NCBI GenBank assembly: GCA_006969905.1
Contig: CP030887.1
Location: 2,778,730-2,842,729, forward strand
Origin: Balneolaceae bacterium
GTDB lineage: Bacteria; Bacteroidota; Rhodothermia; Balneolales; Balneolaceae
DNA length: 64,000 bases
Direction of reading: 5' to 3'
A program made the position numbers and the translations under genes. This document shows, one piece after another, positions 60,567 through 64,000 of the stretch. Numbering within the stretch: the first letter of the stretch is position 1; each line of letters begins with the position of its first letter. The notes under the pieces were generated by a model. That model did not search any database, was not told the origin of the DNA, and saw nothing but the letters and a program-made list of their open reading frames with translations.

Positions 60567-61239
60567 AAATAGGAATCACAGAACACAGATACGACCAACA
60601 AATTTCAGGATTTGTATATGGTAACGCATGCCCCGTGCCTTCAAAAACTTTAGAATGTTTCTTACCAACATACGGCTCAATAAGCCCCTTCCCTCTTGGC
60701 TCCAACAGGATATGATCCCGGGCTCCATCCATTGTGATCATGACAGCTCCAAAATCCAGATCAAGAATAGGAAAACGGGTAGATTGCATAGCTATTAAAT
60801 CATCGAGTGCCCGTTCGCGGTTGAGTCCGGGTTGAGCATTCATCTGGAGTGAATAGGGCTTCATATTCTTTTCCCGAAAGGTTTGAATTACTTCTTCCGG
60901 GGTTTCAGCAAACTGTCTGATAGTTAGCTCAAGTCCTTTTCTAGACAAGGTGTTCAAGGGTGCGGAATCAGCATAAAAGCTTCCGAAGCCATTCATGATT
61001 ACTAAAAAGTCTGCCTTACTGAGTACCGCTGTGTTACACCAATGCAAACCGAATGAATGGGTAAGTACGACACGTACTTTTGTGTCTTTCTCGAACCATG
61101 GGAAAAAAGGCTTACCAAAATATCCCCGGTTTGCCGTCTTGAAGATTAACTCATCCGGCAAAATAGCATGAAAAGGATCCCAGAATGAATCATCCATTCC
61201 CCAACCATGATATGCGTGTATTTCTACCTGTTTTTCCAT
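60541..61239 (-). CDS. BioH-like alpha/beta hydrolase, probable pimeloyl-ACP methyl ester esterase
   Basis: 232 residues. Nucleophile Ser62 in LTHSFGLHW, likely acid Asp171 or Asp175 (MDGARDHI), and His204 in GTGHALPYTNPE. HGWGMDDSFWDP near the N-terminus is the oxyanion side, as in BioH. It is divergent from E. coli BioH and may be one of the several non-orthologous BioH replacements (BioG, BioK, BioJ, BioV). Position between bioF and bioC, with overlaps on both sides, argues strongly that it removes the methyl group made by BioC. Confidence 0.78.
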   Translation of the reverse strand: MEKQVEIHAYHGWGMDDSFWDPFHAILPDELIFKTANRGYFGKPFFPWFEKDTKVRVVLTHSFGLHWCNTAVLSKADFLVIMNGFGSFYADSAPLNTLSRKGLELTIRQFAETPEEVIQTFREKNMKPYSLQMNAQPGLNRERALDDLIAMQSTRFPILDLDFGAVMITMDGARDHILLEPRGKGLIEPYVGKKHSKVFEGTGHALPYTNPEICWSYLCSVIPIFGKYENND

Positions 61240-62399
61240 TCTGTAAAAGCGCTGATCAAATCATCAATTTGAGACCTTGTGTGTTTGGCAGTTAGTGTTA
61301 GTCGTATCCTTGAGGCCCCTTTCTCTACTGTGGGGGGTCTTATAGCTGAAGCCCAAAATCCTTTGGTTTCCAGATAGTTAGACAAGTCAACAGTTTCCTT
61401 TTCTGAACCAATGACAACCGGAATGATCTGGCTTTCAGAAGCTCCTGGATTGTAGCCTAAGTTACTGAGTGAAGCTTTTAAATATTGTACATTTTCTAAA
61501 AGAGTCGTGCGTTCTGTTTCCATCCTGGGTATCAAACCAAGGGCTGCATCAACCGCTCCGATAACTCCCGGGGGTAAAGCTGTGGTATAAATAAAACCTG
61601 AGCAAAAATTAATGAGATACTCTTTCATTGTTTTTGAACACCCAATAAACGCACCAAAACTACCAAAGGCTTTGCCAAAGGTACCTAAACCCAGGGTTAT
61701 GCCCTCTTTTTGATAATTCAGGCCTAAACCTTTCGGTCCCAATACTCCCAAAGCATGTGCATCATCGGAATACAACAGGGCTCCGTATTGATTTGCCAGT
61801 TGAATGAGCTTATCAATATCACTTTGGTCTCCATCCATACTGAAAACCGTTTCAGAGACAATCCAGATTCGATTGTAATCCTTTTTGTTGCTTTTTCTCA
61901 ACAGATCTTCAAGATGGTCATAGTCATTGTGCCAGAATCGTTTTAGTTCTGCATTGCTCAATAAAGCACCTTGCAAAAGACTGTTATGTGATTTACGATC
62001 TGCCAGGATCAATGAATTTCTATCTGCCAGCGCAGGTAATAAGCTGATATTTGCCTGGAATCCTGAATTAAAAAGCAGAACTGCCTCCACTCCAAAACTA
62101 TCAGCGAGTTTTTCTTCCAATTGCTCATGGATGGTGAGTGTACCTGAAACTAGTCGTGAAGCACCTGATCCTGCACCGTATTTTTGAGTATAAGATACAG
62201 ACCGTTCTATTACTTCAGGGTGAGTGCTTAACCCCAAATAATCATTAGAACAGAAATTGATCAGCTTCCTGTTATTCAATCTCACAAACGGGGCATTTAA
62301 ATCAGCCTCATAAGCCCGCAAGTCTCTTAGCCTGCCTTCTTCTATCCTTTGGTCTAATGCAGCCCTTAGAAAGCGTAATTTGTGTGGTTGATCATTCAA
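61224..62399 (-). CDS. bioF: 8-amino-7-oxononanoate synthase
   Basis: 391 residues, fold-type I PLP enzyme of the alpha-oxoamine synthase family. NFCSNDYLGLSTHPEV near residue 49, GAGSGASRLVSGT, DDAHALGVLGPKG and the PLP lysine in LGTFGKAFGSFGAF are all present. Uses pimeloyl-ACP/CoA and alanine. First gene of the cluster; bioB is not in this window. 10 bp downstream of the DUF4837 gene, so it may share its transcript. Confidence 0.93.
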   Translation of the reverse strand: MNDQPHKLRFLRAALDQRIEEGRLRDLRAYEADLNAPFVRLNNRKLINFCSNDYLGLSTHPEVIERSVSYTQKYGAGSGASRLVSGTLTIHEQLEEKLADSFGVEAVLLFNSGFQANISLLPALADRNSLILADRKSHNSLLQGALLSNAELKRFWHNDYDHLEDLLRKSNKKDYNRIWIVSETVFSMDGDQSDIDKLIQLANQYGALLYSDDAHALGVLGPKGLGLNYQKEGITLGLGTFGKAFGSFGAFIGCSKTMKEYLINFCSGFIYTTALPPGVIGAVDAALGLIPRMETERTTLLENVQYLKASLSNLGYNPGASESQIIPVVIGSEKETVDLSNYLETKGFWASAIRPPTVEKGASRIRLTLTAKHTRSQIDDLISAFTEWKNR

Positions 62400-62409
62400 A
62401 GAAGTTCAA

Positions 62410-63483
62410 TTAGGAGCCAACCCAGGTTGAGTCACTTTCAAATGTACGTCCCATAGCCCTGAACTGGCGTACAAAACGCAGCTTCTGCCTTACGCTTGGG
62501 GCAAACTGTGCATATTCAATCATAAATAATCGCTCGGTTGCGGGATCATAATAAGTGAAGTTCACAAAAGGCCCGCCTCTTGCCCCGTTTATTAATTGCC
62601 AGGTGCCTAAAGTCTCATAAGCAATATACCTGCCCTTCTGGAAGGATTCTGTCTCCACAGGTCTGCGGTATTCAGTGGAAACATAGCGATCAGCATTTCC
62701 CTTTACATATTGCTCGTTTAATGAATCCCGGGTAGCATTGATCCAATCATCATCCAGGAAATTGATATCCTTAACACCGTCTTTCCACCAAATCCACATC
62801 CAGCGATCATTTTGCGGTAAATGCCTGCGGAAGGTCATAAAATCGGTGGTATCCACATTGGGTATATAATCGTGCTGGATCCGCACTTTGAAACCGTGAT
62901 TGATCCACATAGAATCTGAAATTTCGGTTTGTTCTTTCTTTTCGTACACATCGTATGTCCAGCGAAGAAGTTCTCTTTCAAGTATGTCGCCTAAAAGGGC
63001 GCGTTCGGAGTTCGTGATCTTTTCCGCCAGCGCAGAATCTGTAGTTGATGTGAGTATAAGCGCATATTGATCCTTATACCATTGGTCTTTAATCGGAAAA
63101 GCAAAACTTTCCCCATTTCTCACTCTTTGTTCTACCCCTTCATCCAGGAAAGCCCTGATCTGTGCAGAAACATTGGATGTATCATCTATTAACCCTACAA
63201 ATATCACATTCTTCATAGACCGAAGCTGATCCAGTTGTGCCCTGGACCGGATATCCCTGAAAGTCAGGTTATAGAATTCCTCAGGATTTGGAAGTGTGAA
63301 AACAAGCTTACCAAAAGTATCTTTGATAGCCTGCCCGGTTTTGCTTTCCCATTGGGTGGAATCCATAACAATGAAAACCTCATTAATAGAGCCTTTTGCA
63401 CGTTCCCTGAAATCACCTTCACAGGCAAAAAAAGTGATTGTTGAAAAAATGACAAATAGTAAAAAAACTTTTCTTATATGCAT
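62410..63483 (-). CDS. DUF4837 lipoprotein
   Basis: 357 residues from ATG 63483; an upstream TTG at 63504 would overlap trpA and add seven residues before the signal peptide. Lipobox FFAC (Cys21 from this start). GSINEVFIVMDSTQW, the NVIFVGLIDD strand, RIQHDYIPNVDT and the WMWIWWKDG segment fit DUF4837, a family largely confined to Bacteroidota and relatives. Function unknown; probably outer-membrane or periplasmic. It overlaps nothing and is followed by bioF. Confidence 0.78.
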   Translation of the reverse strand: MHIRKVFLLFVIFSTITFFACEGDFRERAKGSINEVFIVMDSTQWESKTGQAIKDTFGKLVFTLPNPEEFYNLTFRDIRSRAQLDQLRSMKNVIFVGLIDDTSNVSAQIRAFLDEGVEQRVRNGESFAFPIKDQWYKDQYALILTSTTDSALAEKITNSERALLGDILERELLRWTYDVYEKKEQTEISDSMWINHGFKVRIQHDYIPNVDTTDFMTFRRHLPQNDRWMWIWWKDGVKDINFLDDDWINATRDSLNEQYVKGNADRYVSTEYRRPVETESFQKGRYIAYETLGTWQLINGARGGPFVNFTYYDPATERLFMIEYAQFAPSVRQKLRFVRQFRAMGRTFESDSTWVGS

Positions 63484-63493
63484 TAATACGCTG

Positions 63494-64000
63494 TTAATTT
63501 CCAAATTTTAGTGAATGAACAAATGAAAAGACCTGGTCTTTCCAGTCTTTCTCAGGATATGAATTTCTGATGGAATCAATTAAGGCGCTTCCTACTATAA
63601 AGCCATCGGCATTTGATGCGATACGCTGAGCATCTTCATACGATTTGATACCAAAGCCTACCATTACCGGGTTATTGATCACATTTTGCCGCACCCGGTC
63701 AATAAAACGGGTAACCGAATCTGAAACCTCATCGCCATCTCTTGCGCCGGTAACTCCTGTTACGGATACACAGTAAACAAACCCTTCGGATTTTGAATCC
63801 GCTAACTTCATTCGAACATCGGTTGTATTAGGGGCAACCAGGTAAATAATGGGTAGCGAATTCGCTTCAGCTTCTCGTTCAATAATTCCTCCTTCATCAA
63901 CCGGGATATCCGGTAGTATCAATCCGTCAACACCTGCATTCCTTGCGTTTTTGCAAAACTTTGCAACCCCATAATGCAGAACCGGGTTCATGTAGCCCAT
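63494..64000 (-). CDS. trpA: Tryptophan synthase alpha subunit, C-terminal part (gene runs off the right edge)
   Basis: 168 residues visible. GYMNPVLHYG, GLILPDIPVDE (with the catalytic-loop region), LVAPNTTDVR, VYCVSVTGVTGARD and VGFGIKSYEDAQ are the C-terminal TIM-barrel blocks of TrpA, including the phosphate-binding GxGI. Cleaves indole-3-glycerol phosphate and channels indole to TrpB. The first part, including the catalytic Glu, is beyond the edge. Confidence 0.94.
   Translation of the reverse strand: MGYMNPVLHYGVAKFCKNARNAGVDGLILPDIPVDEGGIIEREAEANSLPIIYLVAPNTTDVRMKLADSKSEGFVYCVSVTGVTGARDGDEVSDSVTRFIDRVRQNVINNPVMVGFGIKSYEDAQRIASNADGFIVGSALIDSIRNSYPEKDWKDQVFSFVHSLKFGN

Overview
The window looks like chromosomal DNA of a member of the Bacteroidota/Rhodothermota/Balneolota lineage, and I would guess Balneolaceae. 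Four things point there: moderate-to-low GC by eye; very weak Shine-Dalgarno use; promoter elements of the TAnnTTTG type (clearest before the tRNA-Leu gene); and family content typical of that lineage (DUF4837 and DUF4920 proteins, many SPII lipoproteins, a SPOR domain, an FKBP lipoprotein). The taxonomic placement is inference. The window is dense with genes, and both ends cut genes (apt at the left, trpA at the right).

Layout. 1-756: apt (partial) and tadA. 757-5353: a tight four-gene minus-strand operon with an OlsB-type N-acyltransferase, a PlsC-type O-acyltransferase, a DinB-fold protein and an 826-residue fusion of alpha/beta-hydrolase, DedA/VTT and ATP-grasp domains. This is probably an aminolipid synthesis and handling cassette and is the most novel-looking locus. 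6277-16729: a complete minus-strand type IV pilus-like machine with two unusual pilin-like proteins, PilC, PilB, a cyclic-nucleotide-binding protein, a PilT-like ATPase, a PilM-PilN fusion, a PilO-PilP fusion and a secretin with a C-terminal SPOR domain. No prepilin peptidase lies in the window.

17142-30580: transporters (MFS, MATE), lipoproteins, an eIF1/SUI1-like protein, a metallopeptidase, alkaline phosphatase, a DEAD-box helicase and an FKBP isomerase. 30918-40277: recC-recB-recD followed upstream by a ParA/ribbon-helix-helix pair. 40502-47936: a thioesterase, an Hpt protein, an OmpR/HK two-component system whose downstream lipoprotein gene carries four 11-bp direct repeats, galE, tRNA-Leu(CAA) and a REC-GAF regulator. 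48269-54020: a threonine operon (thrA-thrB-thrC plus an aldo/keto reductase) preceded by what reads as a threonine/isoleucine leader peptide and attenuator.

54840-56720 is a repeat-rich accessory patch. It holds one intact and one nonsense-mutated REP-associated tyrosine transposase (RAYT) gene among many short palindromes. A related dispersed repeat occurs upstream of the pilus operon, at the 5' end of a lipoprotein gene (24306-24392) and upstream of the thr operon. 57856-62399 is a biotin cluster (bioF, a BioH-like esterase, bioC, bioD, bioA). A DUF4837 lipoprotein gene and trpA follow to the right edge.
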